In this document: one piece after another, positions 52,676 through 61,565 of the stretch
Layout of the letters: the number at the start of each line of letters is the position of its first letter
Numbering within the stretch: position 1 is the first letter of the stretch
Assembly: GCA_028281495.1 (NCBI GenBank)
Contig: JANQJU010000049.1
Span: 1 to 64,000 of the forward strand
Origin: SAR324 cluster bacterium
Lineage (GTDB): Bacteria; SAR324; NAC60-12
Direction of reading: 5' to 3'
DNA: 64,000 nt
The notes under the pieces: generated by a model
Database searches by the model: none
Told to the model about the DNA's origin: nothing
What the model saw: only the letters and a program-made list of their open reading frames with translations
Program-made: the position numbers and the translations under genes

Positions 52676-54229
52676 ATGAAAACCCACGCCGAAACCCATG
52701 CCGACCCTATTCAAGTCAATCAGACCAAAGCCGTTGCCAATATCGCTCTGGAAAATCAACCCACTTCTCCATGCTTCGACAACCGACCCGAAGCCATTAC
52801 CCAACGGAAGCTGCGAGACAACCGACCGGAAACCGTTGCACAACGGAAGCTGCGGGACAATCGACCGGAAACCGTTGCACAACGGAAGCTGCGGGACAAT
52901 CGACCGGAAACCGTCGCCCAACGCAAAATGCAAGCAGTGATCAAAAATAACGGATTGCCTCATCAACTGAAAACCGGAATCGAAAGTCTGTCCGGTCTTT
53001 CAATGGATGATGTCAAAGTGCATTACAACTCTTCCAAACCCGCCCAGTTGAATGCTCATGCTTTTGCGCAAGGGAATGAAATTCATGTTGCTTCGGGGCA
53101 ACAGAAGCATGTTCCTCATGAGGCATGGCATGTGGTGCAGCAGAAACAGGGCCGTGTGAAACCGACGAGGCAATTGCAGGGTACGGCGGTGAATGACGAT
53201 CCGGGGTTGGAGAGGGAAGCGGATCGGATGGGAGAGAGGGCTTTGCAGATGAAAGTGGCGGAAGGGACCGCCTTGCCATCAGGAGGAAATTCATCGGGAA
53301 CCGTTCAGCTTCAAGCGGAATCAGAGGGGACAAGTGCTGATCTGGGAGCTGTGTTACTGGGGGTCATCGGTCAACTAGAACGGTTGGCGGTGGCATCGAA
53401 AGCCGAGGCATCCCGTCTCAAAGAGATTCAGGCCAAGTTGGATCAACTGAAGGTGATTGCTACGGGGAAAGATGAAGCAATGAAGCAAGAAGTCTTGATC
53501 GCGTTGAGGAAGGAAGTTGTAAAGGCAAAGCTTCCGGTCAATGTGAACGAAACCGGAGGGAAACCAGGGCCTGGAGTGGCACAAAAGGTTTCAAATTCAA
53601 ATCCCGTTCAAAGAATGACCAATTCAGAAATGATCGGATTGGGGGTCGCAGCCGCAGGGGTAGTCGTTTTGATAGCGATATGCTGTTTGGGAAAATCCTC
53701 AAAATCGTCAGAGCCTGTACGAAGTCCTGGTGATGCTCAATACATGGAAGACGATCCATACTTTGACCAAGAAGAAATTATCCCACCCAAAAATACTGCC
53801 GCAGTCCGGTTTGACGGTGCCGAGATCCAGGGTGGCAGGTCATATGCACAGGTCACGGCAACCGCCGAAATGACAGATCCCACTCATCGGGTTTGCTATG
53901 AAATCAAGTGGAGCAAGGATGTCCCCCCAGGCGGGATGCACCTCGGCCAAGACTCGGTTGCGGCAAATACCTGGGTGCTGGATAAAGGACCTAGTGGTGA
54001 AGATATTGGAGATCGAAACGCGGCGGTTCATTACTATCACAAATACAATTCCGAACATGACCGGCGTAAGCACGGCCTGTATTTTACATTTGTTGATTTT
54101 ATCATTCAGCAACAGGAACTAAGAAATGGGGCTTGGTGGTTCAGAATAAGAATTGTGGATAAATCTGGGCAGGAACTATTCAAAAGCCCATCGGTAAAAA
54201 TTGATTGGAATTATGCAACTCGGAAATAA
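52676..54229 (+). CDS. DUF4157 (eCIS-type) protein with repeat leader, membrane segment and unknown C-terminal domain
   Basis: A 517-residue protein in four parts. Residues 35-86 are four 13-residue repeats of the form DNRPE-x-x-x-QRK. Residues about 88-190 are a DUF4157 domain with HEAWH (148-152) and a later GLEREADRMG that could give the third zinc ligand. A linker with a likely coiled coil (about 225-285) leads to a hydrophobic segment at 319-339. The C-terminal 165 residues match no family I know. DUF4157 is associated with cargo of extracellular contractile injection systems and with polymorphic toxins. No injection-system genes are in the window. There is no signal peptide. Translation may be controlled by the hairpin just upstream. 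Confidence 0.85.
   Translation: MKTHAETHADPIQVNQTKAVANIALENQPTSPCFDNRPEAITQRKLRDNRPETVAQRKLRDNRPETVAQRKLRDNRPETVAQRKMQAVIKNNGLPHQLKTGIESLSGLSMDDVKVHYNSSKPAQLNAHAFAQGNEIHVASGQQKHVPHEAWHVVQQKQGRVKPTRQLQGTAVNDDPGLEREADRMGERALQMKVAEGTALPSGGNSSGTVQLQAESEGTSADLGAVLLGVIGQLERLAVASKAEASRLKEIQAKLDQLKVIATGKDEAMKQEVLIALRKEVVKAKLPVNVNETGGKPGPGVAQKVSNSNPVQRMTNSEMIGLGVAAAGVVVLIAICCLGKSSKSSEPVRSPGDAQYMEDDPYFDQEEIIPPKNTAAVRFDGAEIQGGRSYAQVTATAEMTDPTHRVCYEIKWSKDVPPGGMHLGQDSVAANTWVLDKGPSGEDIGDRNAAVHYYHKYNSEHDRRKHGLYFTFVDFIIQQQELRNGAWWFRIRIVDKSGQELFKSPSVKIDWNYATRK
52778..52933 (+). repeat. Four 39-bp in-frame repeats in the DUF4157 gene
   Basis: Units start at 52778, 52817, 52856 and 52895. The second and third differ by one base (GACAAC versus GACAAT), showing recent duplication; the first and fourth have diverged more. 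They encode DNRPE(A/T)(I/V)(T/A)QRK(L/M) plus two linker residues. Confidence 0.9.
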
Positions 54230-54253
54230 ACCAGATAGCCCTCCACACCAATC

Positions 54254-54889
54254 TCATTCACGCGTCAATGCTGCAAACGCAAAACGGCGTCCCAGTTTGG
54301 AATTGAATGCCAAGTGAATCCATACCATGGCCAGGTGTTCGAGGCGTTTGGCAGCAGCGAGACTGCCTGCATCGACGGCATCAAAGCCACATTGATCGAT
54401 CAGATTCAGTAGTTTGTCTTTGGCGGTGGGATCGTCTCCAGCCACGAGCATGAGTGTGTTTCCGTTGGTGAAGTCGGGATGTGCCATATTTTCAGCTCCG
54501 GTCGTATTGAACGACTTCAAGACGATGGCGTTGGGAAGCAAGGCTTGCACCTGTTCGGCTCCAGACTTCCCATCGGCATGATCGAGATCAGAAAAATCAG
54601 GTTTCAAAGGGTTGGTTGCATCCACCACAATGAGGCCTTCCGTTTTTTCCAATTGGCGTGCCACATCCGGGACCACGTTCCACGGAGTGGCCAAAATTGC
54701 TAAGTCGACCCCTTCCACCGACGTTTCCACCGTGTGCAGCGAGACACTGCCAGCGATCTGCTCTGCGATCTTTTGGTATTTTTCTTCGCTCGGATTTTTC
54801 ACACCCAATCGGATTTCATGTCCTGCTTTTGAAAAGGTCTTTGCTAGGGCTGAACCCACGCTTCCTACCCCAATGATTGCAATCTTCAT
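54254..54889 (-). CDS. NADP-binding oxidoreductase (F420-dependent NADP reductase-like)
   Basis: A 211-residue single-domain Rossmann protein of the NADPH-dependent F420 reductase / NADP_oxido family. GxGxxG is at residues 7-12 (GVGSVG). The RLGVKNPS segment after beta-2 fits NADP(H) binding, and VVDATNPLKPDF and SFNTTGAENM are family features. Whether it uses F420 or another flavin-like partner cannot be read; many bacterial members lack F420. AGGAG lies eight bases before the ATG. It is 162 bp downstream of a LysR-type regulator on the same strand. Confidence 0.85.
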   Translation of the reverse strand: MKIAIIGVGSVGSALAKTFSKAGHEIRLGVKNPSEEKYQKIAEQIAGSVSLHTVETSVEGVDLAILATPWNVVPDVARQLEKTEGLIVVDATNPLKPDFSDLDHADGKSGAEQVQALLPNAIVLKSFNTTGAENMAHPDFTNGNTLMLVAGDDPTAKDKLLNLIDQCGFDAVDAGSLAAAKRLEHLAMVWIHLAFNSKLGRRFAFAALTRE

Positions 54890-55051
54890 AATCAATTCTC
54901 CTGGTTGATGGTTTTCAGAGCGTCGCTTGCGAGTTTCAGGTCGAAGTCGCGCTATCGATAAATCGTCAAATGATGGGTGGAATTATATCACTGTTCCAAA
55001 ATTGAGAACTAGATACTTATTATGAAACGATTTGTTTCAAAAAATGAAATT

Positions 55052-56062
55052 TTATGTGGTTTCCAACCAAGCTTGAATTTTTTTTGCCACGAAATCGATA
55101 AACACTCTGGTAGCAACAGGGAGGTCGGTTTGTTCGGGGTAGACGGCATGAATGGGGGTAACGGCGGTGGACCATTCATTAAATAGGGGAATGAGCGTGC
55201 CCTGTTCGAGATAGTCTTTCAACAAGAAGTCGGGACACAACATGATGCCTTGATGGGCTAGGCAACTGTGGATCAAGAGCCATCGATTGTTGCAATGCAG
55301 CACCGGATTGATAGGAATTTCTACCTTTCTACCGGATTTGCCTTCCTGGTTTCCTGAATGGAACAGAGTCCATTTCCAAACTACGGCCTGTGAGGTTTTG
55401 TGCTCCAGAGTAGGGACATGTCTCAGGTCTTCAACGGTGATTAAGCCGGAGCCATACTTCTCCACAAACTGTGGGCTAGCGAAAAGTTTACTATGAAACT
55501 CTCCTAATTTTTCAGCGTGAAGTGATGTGTCTGCCAGCGAACCGATACGAATGGCGACATCCACATTTTCATGGATCAGATCCACAAACCGTCCTGTGAG
55601 TTCCACATCCAGATGAATTTTGGGATAGAGCCTTTGAAAATCAACCAGGATAGAATTGAGCACGGCAAGGCCAAATTCTACACCCGCACTGATTCTCAAA
55701 GAGCCTTGCGGCTCTTGGCTTTCCCCATCGAATTCTTGATAGATCTCGTTGGAAAGGTCCAATAGGGTTTTTGCTTTTTGATACAGGTACAGACCGCGTT
55801 CGGTAGGTCGAATTCCGCGGGTTGAACGAATCAACAATTGGTGGCCAATTTCCTCTTCGAGTTGGCGGATCTTCCGACTCAAGGTGGGCTTGGGAATATG
55901 ATGGCTTCGGCACACCTCATTGAAACTGCCTGCCTCCACGACCTGTTGAAAGAGGTACAATTTTTCTAAATCGGGGATTTTTGTCACAAGGTTCGCTTGG
56001 CTCGTCGTTGGATTCCAAAATTGCATCGGGCAACTGGGACGGTGTTTGGGGAACCGTGCCAT
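55052..56062 (-). CDS. LysR-type transcriptional regulator
   Basis: A regulator of about 336 residues. The N-terminal winged helix-turn-helix reads FQQVVEAGSFNEVCRSHHIPKPTLSRKIRQLEEEIG, followed by the usual LLIRSTRGIRPTERG. The remaining 200 residues are the periplasmic-binding-like effector domain; the closest group seems to be the CrgA/PP1595-like branch of LysR. The start is uncertain: ATG at 56062 follows GGTGGGG, ATG at 56026 is the next, and both add a tail before the usual domain start. It probably controls the adjacent oxidoreductase or itself; the inducer is unknown. Confidence 0.88.
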   Translation of the reverse strand: MARFPKHRPSCPMQFWNPTTSQANLVTKIPDLEKLYLFQQVVEAGSFNEVCRSHHIPKPTLSRKIRQLEEEIGHQLLIRSTRGIRPTERGLYLYQKAKTLLDLSNEIYQEFDGESQEPQGSLRISAGVEFGLAVLNSILVDFQRLYPKIHLDVELTGRFVDLIHENVDVAIRIGSLADTSLHAEKLGEFHSKLFASPQFVEKYGSGLITVEDLRHVPTLEHKTSQAVVWKWTLFHSGNQEGKSGRKVEIPINPVLHCNNRWLLIHSCLAHQGIMLCPDFLLKDYLEQGTLIPLFNEWSTAVTPIHAVYPEQTDLPVATRVFIDFVAKKIQAWLETT

Positions 56063-56255
56063 CCCCACCGTTTTTTTCTGCTATGGCCTGCGATTCGTCA
56101 AGGGGGAGCGATGAATTTGTCCAATTTTATCTAGAACCGTAAACGCAGAACTTGTATCAATGAAGGAGTCGTTAGAACGAAGGTATCGTCGGTTGGCCAG
56201 GAGGAGCCGAGTTTCAAGGACGATCTTCAAACCTGAACCCCAAGCGGGAGTCGCT

Positions 56256-57032
56256 ATGGATAAATTGAAAGACATCAAAGGGATTTTATTTGATTTGGAT
56301 GGCGTTTTTTATGTGGGAAATGAAGTCATTCCAGGGGCACCGGAAACCGTCGAGTATTTGAAGGAAAAAGGAATCGCCTGCCGGTATGTGACCAACACAA
56401 GTACCAAGTCGCTCGATTCACTGCACCAGCAATTGACCGGTCTCGGTTTTTCTCTAGAGCGGGATGAAATCGTCAGTGCTCCCTATGCTGCCGTATTGTA
56501 TTTGCGTCGGAAGCAGTATTCGAGTTGTTACTTAGTGATGGAAGACGAAGTGAAGCAAGACTTTCAAGAATTTAAAGAATCCGACACCTCGCCCGATGTG
56601 GTGGTTGTAGGCGACATTGGGAAAGAATGGAATTACGAAATCATGAACCGTATTTTTCAGTTGATGATGCAAGGCACCCAACTCATTGCGCTCCACCGCA
56701 ATAAGTTCTGGCAAACTGCCGCAGGGCTGCAAATGGATATTGGAGCATTGGTAGCCGGTTGGGAGTATGCCACCGAAAAACCGGCGTTGATCATTGGTAA
56801 ACCTTCCACAGCATTCTTCGAATTATCAACCTTCGATCTAGAAATTTCTCCTGAGAAACTCGCTATTGTGGGTGACGACATCGACTCCGATATCGGGGGT
56901 GGCCAAGCCTATGGAATGAAAGGTGTTTTGGTAAAAACCGGCAAGTACCGCTGGGATTATGTAGCGGCTTCTCCGGTCATTCCCGATGTGGTGCTCGATT
57001 CAGTCACCCATTTGAAAGAATGTTTCGATTGA
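56256..57032 (+). CDS. HAD-superfamily phosphatase (NagD/HDHD2-like)
   Basis: A 258-residue HAD hydrolase of subclass IIA. Motif I is FDLDGVFYVG with nucleophile Asp13 and Asp15; motif II is in VTNTST; motif III Lys is in IIGKPS; motif IV is GDDIDSDIGGG. Length and cap type match NagD and the HDHD2 group, which hydrolyse nucleotides or small phosphates; substrate cannot be predicted. I chose ATG at 56256 because GGGAG lies upstream and it begins at the usual point; earlier in-frame starts would add an arginine-rich tail. Confidence 0.88.
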   Translation: MDKLKDIKGILFDLDGVFYVGNEVIPGAPETVEYLKEKGIACRYVTNTSTKSLDSLHQQLTGLGFSLERDEIVSAPYAAVLYLRRKQYSSCYLVMEDEVKQDFQEFKESDTSPDVVVVGDIGKEWNYEIMNRIFQLMMQGTQLIALHRNKFWQTAAGLQMDIGALVAGWEYATEKPALIIGKPSTAFFELSTFDLEISPEKLAIVGDDIDSDIGGGQAYGMKGVLVKTGKYRWDYVAASPVIPDVVLDSVTHLKECFD

Positions 57033-57118
57033 CCGCAGATGGTGCGCTTGCTGCATAAGGGTAGGGTAGTTTTGTCACTACGAGTATTCCAAACGCAGCA
57101 CAAGGAGGTGAAGCGATC

Positions 57119-57871
57119 ATGCGGAAATTAATCAAAAAACTACCTCGTGGAATTTTGCCAGTCTGTTTCATTGTCATGTGTGTGGGCTTGCAGGCGTGTA
57201 ATTTCAAATCGTCGTATGCCCCACGTTATGTCTACAAGTATCAAAAGCAACAGCGTGCGAACTCCCAATCGTCGGCTCAGCAGAAAAGATCAGTTGCTCG
57301 CGCAGATGTTAAGGACAATAAACGGTCTATTTGGAAACAGCGAAATTCTCACATCAACAAGTTTGTCTCTCGTTATTCTCGTCGCAACAGCACAGCGGTG
57401 AAAGTCTCATTACAGCGTGCCAAGCGTTATCTCCCTTACATCCGGCAAGAGCTAAAAAAACGAAGACTTCCGATGGAATTGGCATATTTGCCAATGCTGG
57501 AATCGAGTTTTGATCCCAAAGCCAAATCCCCGACCGGAGCCACCGGGCTATGGCAATTCACAAAAGGGACCGCAGGGGATTATGGTCTGAAAGTGGGCTG
57601 GTTTCGAGATGACCGGCTGAACTGGAAAAAGTCGACAAAAGCGGCGGTTGCTTATCTGGATTGGTTGGGAAAACGTTATAATTACAACTGGGAATTGGCG
57701 CTAGCAGCTTACAACGGTGGTCCGGGCTACATCAGCAAGCAAATGAAGCGACAACGTTCCTGGAACTTTTGGCGTTTGAAACTACGCCGTGAAACAAGTG
57801 AATACGTCCCCAAATTCATTGCCATGCTGCAAGTGGCAAAGAAGCGTTATCCCGGCCTGTATCAGGGGTGA
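57119..57871 (+). CDS. MltD-like lytic transglycosylase lipoprotein
   Basis: A 250-residue GH23 lytic transglycosylase that cleaves peptidoglycan glycan strands. A lipobox LQAC with Cys27 indicates outer- or inner-membrane anchoring. A basic linker (about 35-90) leads to the catalytic domain, with Glu128 in LPMLESSFDPKAKSPTGATGLWQF-type context and AAYNGGPGYISK farther on. The LysM repeats of E. coli MltD are missing, so it is a short version. GGAGGTG precedes the ATG. An inverted repeat lies just downstream, before hisD. Confidence 0.9.
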   Translation: MRKLIKKLPRGILPVCFIVMCVGLQACNFKSSYAPRYVYKYQKQQRANSQSSAQQKRSVARADVKDNKRSIWKQRNSHINKFVSRYSRRNSTAVKVSLQRAKRYLPYIRQELKKRRLPMELAYLPMLESSFDPKAKSPTGATGLWQFTKGTAGDYGLKVGWFRDDRLNWKKSTKAAVAYLDWLGKRYNYNWELALAAYNGGPGYISKQMKRQRSWNFWRLKLRRETSEYVPKFIAMLQVAKKRYPGLYQG

Positions 57872-57908
57872 GTCAGCAGCTTTGAGCATCGTTTGTGCCT
57901 GGAGTTCT

Positions 57909-57946
57909 TCACCGGATTGCCTTATATCTTTGGGTGAATCCGGTGA
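57909..57946 (+). terminator. Inverted repeat after the transglycosylase gene
   Basis: TCACCGGATT (57909-57918) and AATCCGGTGA (57937-57946) form a 10-bp perfect stem with an 18-base loop, followed by a T-rich stretch (TTTTGTCTTTTTC). It lies 38 bases after the stop codon and 55 before hisD, so it may be a terminator for the first gene or an attenuator in front of hisD. Confidence 0.6.
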
Positions 57947-58000
57947 CAGATTTTGTCTTTTTCTCCCCGCCATTCCACCCATTTCAAATAGGAAGAATCG

Positions 58001-59272
58001 ATGCAAGTGAAGATATTTCAGGGCTTTCAAGCCTACCAAGCCCACCTCAATGCCAACGAGACATTTGATGTTTCGGAAACCGTCCGTCAGATCATCACCA
58101 CCGTACAGCAAGAAGGTGACACAGCACTCCGAAACTACACCCAACAATTCGACAAAGTGTCTATTGAAGACCTACGGGTTCCCGAAACCCAGCTTCAAGC
58201 ATCCCTCGATCATTTAGATCCTGAATTGCGAAGTGTTTTGACCGAAGCAATCCACAATGTGCGTGTGTTTCATGAGCGTCAAAAAACAGAAACGCAGTTG
58301 GATTTTAGTGACGATGGCACCGTACTCGGTTGGAAAGTCACCCCCATCGAAAAGGCTGGGTTGTATGTGCCGGGAGGGCGTGCGGTGTATCCATCGACAA
58401 TGATCATGAATGTGGTCCCTGCACAAGTCGCTGGTGTGTCGCGATTGGCCTTGGTTTCGCCTCCGGGACTCGATGGTTTGCCGAGTCCTTTAGTGTTGGC
58501 CACCGCAGCCCTATTGGAGGTTAATGAAGTGTATCGGGTGGGAGGTGCCCAAGCCGTGGCAGCTTTGGCGTATGGCACCGAAAGCATCGCACCCGTCTAT
58601 AAAATCACGGGGCCAGGAAATGCTTATGTAACGGAAGCGAAGCGTCAAGTGTTTGGAATTGTGGGGATTGATTCGATAGCTGGCCCAAGCGAAATTCTGA
58701 TTTTGTGTAATCGAGAAGACATTCCTAACGAATATATTGTTCGAGATATGTTGTCTCAAGCCGAGCACGATCCCCTTGCACGGGCCATCTTGGTCACGAC
58801 CTCTACCACGCAAGCCGAAGCCGTGGCCGCGCGATTGAAAGAATTAGTCCCCACCTTGCCCCGCCATGAAATCATCGAAGCTTCCTTTGATGGTGGCTCC
58901 GCAATTATCACAGTCGACAACTTGGAAGAAGCCTTCGGCACGGTCAATGATATCGCCCCCGAACATCTGGAATTGCTCACCGCAAGTCCGATGAATGATC
59001 TCCACCGCATCCACAATGCCGGAGCCATCTTTCTTGGTCCCAACACTCCAGAACCGGTAGGAGATTATTTTGCCGGACCCAATCACACGTTACCTACCAG
59101 CGGTTGTGCGAAGTTTTCTTCTCCTTTGGGAGTGCAAGACTTCTTGAAAACCAGTTCTGTGTTGAGTTACTCCTCCGAACGGCTTCAACGCCAAGGTCCT
59201 TCCATCATGAAGTTCGCCCAAGTCGAGGAATTGTTCGCGCATGCCGAAGCTGTGCGAGTGCGATTGAAGTGA
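58001..59272 (+). CDS. hisD: Histidinol dehydrogenase
   Basis: A 423-residue zinc enzyme that carries out the last two steps of histidine synthesis, oxidising L-histidinol to histidine with two NAD. The family hallmarks are visible: GLYVPGGRAVYPSTMIMN, the GGAQAVAALAYGT helix, ITGPGNAYVTEAKR, the zinc-binding SQAEHDP, the catalytic Glu-His in APEHLEL, and GDYFAGPNHTLPTSG. The length is normal. AGGAAG precedes the ATG. No other his gene is near, so the pathway is dispersed in this genome. Confidence 0.96.
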   Translation: MQVKIFQGFQAYQAHLNANETFDVSETVRQIITTVQQEGDTALRNYTQQFDKVSIEDLRVPETQLQASLDHLDPELRSVLTEAIHNVRVFHERQKTETQLDFSDDGTVLGWKVTPIEKAGLYVPGGRAVYPSTMIMNVVPAQVAGVSRLALVSPPGLDGLPSPLVLATAALLEVNEVYRVGGAQAVAALAYGTESIAPVYKITGPGNAYVTEAKRQVFGIVGIDSIAGPSEILILCNREDIPNEYIVRDMLSQAEHDPLARAILVTTSTTQAEAVAARLKELVPTLPRHEIIEASFDGGSAIITVDNLEEAFGTVNDIAPEHLELLTASPMNDLHRIHNAGAIFLGPNTPEPVGDYFAGPNHTLPTSGCAKFSSPLGVQDFLKTSSVLSYSSERLQRQGPSIMKFAQVEELFAHAEAVRVRLK

Positions 59273-59282
59273 AACAAGTTGC

Positions 59283-61442
59283 TTATTGAGCAATCTGAGT
59301 GAGGGGGAGGAATACGGTGAAACGCGTTCCTTTACCGACTTCGGAATCGATTTCGATGCGTCCGTGGTGCTGTTCGACGATGCCATAAGAGATGGAGAGG
59401 CCGAGGCCAGTGCCGTCACCCACCGATTTGGTGGTAAAGAAGGGTTCGAAGATGCGTTTTTGGAGTTCTTTGGGCATGCCACATCCATTGTCATCAAAGC
59501 GGACCGCCAAATGATTGTCTTGAATGAAAGTGGAGATGATTAACAACCCTGGAGACGTATCGCCACATTGAGCGGTTTTATTGACCACGGCCTGGCAAGC
59601 GTTGACGGCTAGATTCATAAAAACCTGATTCAGTTGGGCGGGCCAACATTCGATAGCAGGATTGTCCTGAAAATCGTATCGGAATTCCATTTGATCGGAA
59701 TAATTGGCATGGACCAAAGTTAAGGTGGCCTGAAGGCCTTCGACGACAGAGGTAGCTTGCTGCTCTCCATCTTCGAGGCGAGAAAAAGTTCGCAAATCCT
59801 GAACAATGCCTTTGATACGCCCGCTGCCTTCTTGGATGGCTCCCAGGTTCTGATGCAAAGGACGGAACTTTTCCTCAAGGGCTTCACGAATGGAGGGACT
59901 CACATCATCGCCCGCCAATCGGTAGATGAAGGTTTCCAATTGATCCAGGCGGTTTTTCAAATTATTGGAACCCGAATGGACGAAATTGATAGGGTTGTTG
60001 ATTTCATGGGCCACACCAGCCACCAACACACCCAAGCTGGCCATTTTTTCCGATTGCACCAATTGGGCTTGGGCTTGCTGCAATTGTTCATGCTGTATTT
60101 CTAGTTTGCGTAGTGAGTCTTGGAGATCATGGGTTCGATCATGAACCTGCTGTTCGAGGGTTTGGTTGTATTCGGATTTCAACTGATTTTCGCGACGGAG
60201 ACTGGCTACCACTTCATATCGTCCTACCGACTGTTCGGTCAATCCCACGGTCAAAAGCCAACCCAACAATGCCGGAACGCAAGGAATCCACCAATACTGT
60301 AGGAAGAGCAAATAGCTGCCGCCTACCAACAAGCCACTGGTACTGATAACCAGTAAAAAGTAAGCCCATGCAGGTTTTCGCCACAAACAACTCATGGCAC
60401 CCAAAACACACCATAACCAGATCCATCCGTATTCCACCCAATCGTTGGTGCTTTTTAGGAGTGGCATGCCATCCAAAGCCACATGCAACAACTGACTGGC
60501 ATTGTAAGCATGAATGGCTGTGCCAGGAACCCGTTGTTCCTGATCATGCCAGCGGCTGAATGGGGTGTAGAAGAAGTTCTTCACACTTTCGGCACGGAAT
60601 CCTAAAATCACAATTTTGTCTTTCAGCAGGTTGGGATCGAATTGATTATTGAGAATATCCGTGAGCGTGAGGCTTTGAAATTCGGCAGGAGCGCCAGGAT
60701 AGTTGAGCATGATTTGATATCCCGCTGAATCCAGCCGGACATAGTTGCCAAATGTAGAGTCAAGAGGCTCCAGCACGGCCTTGCCAAGCATGATCTTTTC
60801 GGGGTGGTTGGGAATGGCTTCGGGCGACAAATTCTGGGCTTCGAGATATCGTGTAGCGAGGACCCAGGCAAAGTTCTCATAGAACCCCTGTTCGTCTTGC
60901 ATGAACAACAGGCTTCGCCGGATGATGCCTGCTTCTGGCAACACGTCATTAAACCCAATTTGATCGGTATGTTTGAGCACATGAGGTGGGTAAATCATGC
61001 TCCCATTCTTGCCACCCACTCGGTAGACGGCAATGATATTGGGATTTCTCCGAAGTAATTTTTCTAACTCATGGTAGTGATCTTCCCCGGACTTGGTAGG
61101 AACCGGCATGTCCCGGAACATGTCCAAACCGATAACACGAGGTTTGTACTCTTGCAGACGTTTCAGAACCTCCACCAAATCTTTGTCGGAAAGAGGCCAG
61201 CCCCATTGGTTGATATCCGTTTCCGTGTACCACAGCATGGTGATTCGCGAATCGGGCTGTTTGGCATTGGAATTGAGGGCTACCATCACATCGTAGGCGA
61301 GCAATTCCAACCATTGCAATTGTTTGGCTTCCCGTGCTCCCAGCAATATTGCAAAAATAAAGTGGCTCCATAAGAGTGCGATGAGCAGCGGACGGAAGAA
61401 TCGGAATCTACCGGTATCCGGATCTCGATTTATCCAGAACAT
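59283..61442 (-). CDS. CHASE2-domain sensor histidine kinase
   Basis: A 719-residue inner-membrane kinase. A signal-anchor helix (about 18-36) is followed by a periplasmic CHASE2 domain (about 40-330) with KPRVIGLDMF and the closing KDKIVILGFRAESV. Three transmembrane helices (about 337-400), a coiled coil (about 415-465), a HisKA domain with His479 in GVAHEINNP, and an HATPase with DNGCGMP and GTGLGLSI complete it. No receiver is attached. GGGGG precedes the ATG. It stops 10 bp from the end of hisD, which is convergent. The CHASE2 ligand is unknown. Confidence 0.92.
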   Translation of the reverse strand: MFWINRDPDTGRFRFFRPLLIALLWSHFIFAILLGAREAKQLQWLELLAYDVMVALNSNAKQPDSRITMLWYTETDINQWGWPLSDKDLVEVLKRLQEYKPRVIGLDMFRDMPVPTKSGEDHYHELEKLLRRNPNIIAVYRVGGKNGSMIYPPHVLKHTDQIGFNDVLPEAGIIRRSLLFMQDEQGFYENFAWVLATRYLEAQNLSPEAIPNHPEKIMLGKAVLEPLDSTFGNYVRLDSAGYQIMLNYPGAPAEFQSLTLTDILNNQFDPNLLKDKIVILGFRAESVKNFFYTPFSRWHDQEQRVPGTAIHAYNASQLLHVALDGMPLLKSTNDWVEYGWIWLWCVLGAMSCLWRKPAWAYFLLVISTSGLLVGGSYLLFLQYWWIPCVPALLGWLLTVGLTEQSVGRYEVVASLRRENQLKSEYNQTLEQQVHDRTHDLQDSLRKLEIQHEQLQQAQAQLVQSEKMASLGVLVAGVAHEINNPINFVHSGSNNLKNRLDQLETFIYRLAGDDVSPSIREALEEKFRPLHQNLGAIQEGSGRIKGIVQDLRTFSRLEDGEQQATSVVEGLQATLTLVHANYSDQMEFRYDFQDNPAIECWPAQLNQVFMNLAVNACQAVVNKTAQCGDTSPGLLIISTFIQDNHLAVRFDDNGCGMPKELQKRIFEPFFTTKSVGDGTGLGLSISYGIVEQHHGRIEIDSEVGKGTRFTVFLPLTQIAQ

Positions 61443-61565
61443 GTCCCCCTACGGTTTGAATTGAATGAAAGCAACCTCCCCTAATCGCAAGCCTCTTTGA
61501 CCTGATTCCCCACAGGATCAGGCCAATCAAATCAATCATAGGAATCATTTCAACAAAACACAAAT

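Noticed and set aside
52778..52933. Possible CRISPR array
   Set aside because: The 39-bp units are contiguous without spacers, in frame, and encode a protein repeat.
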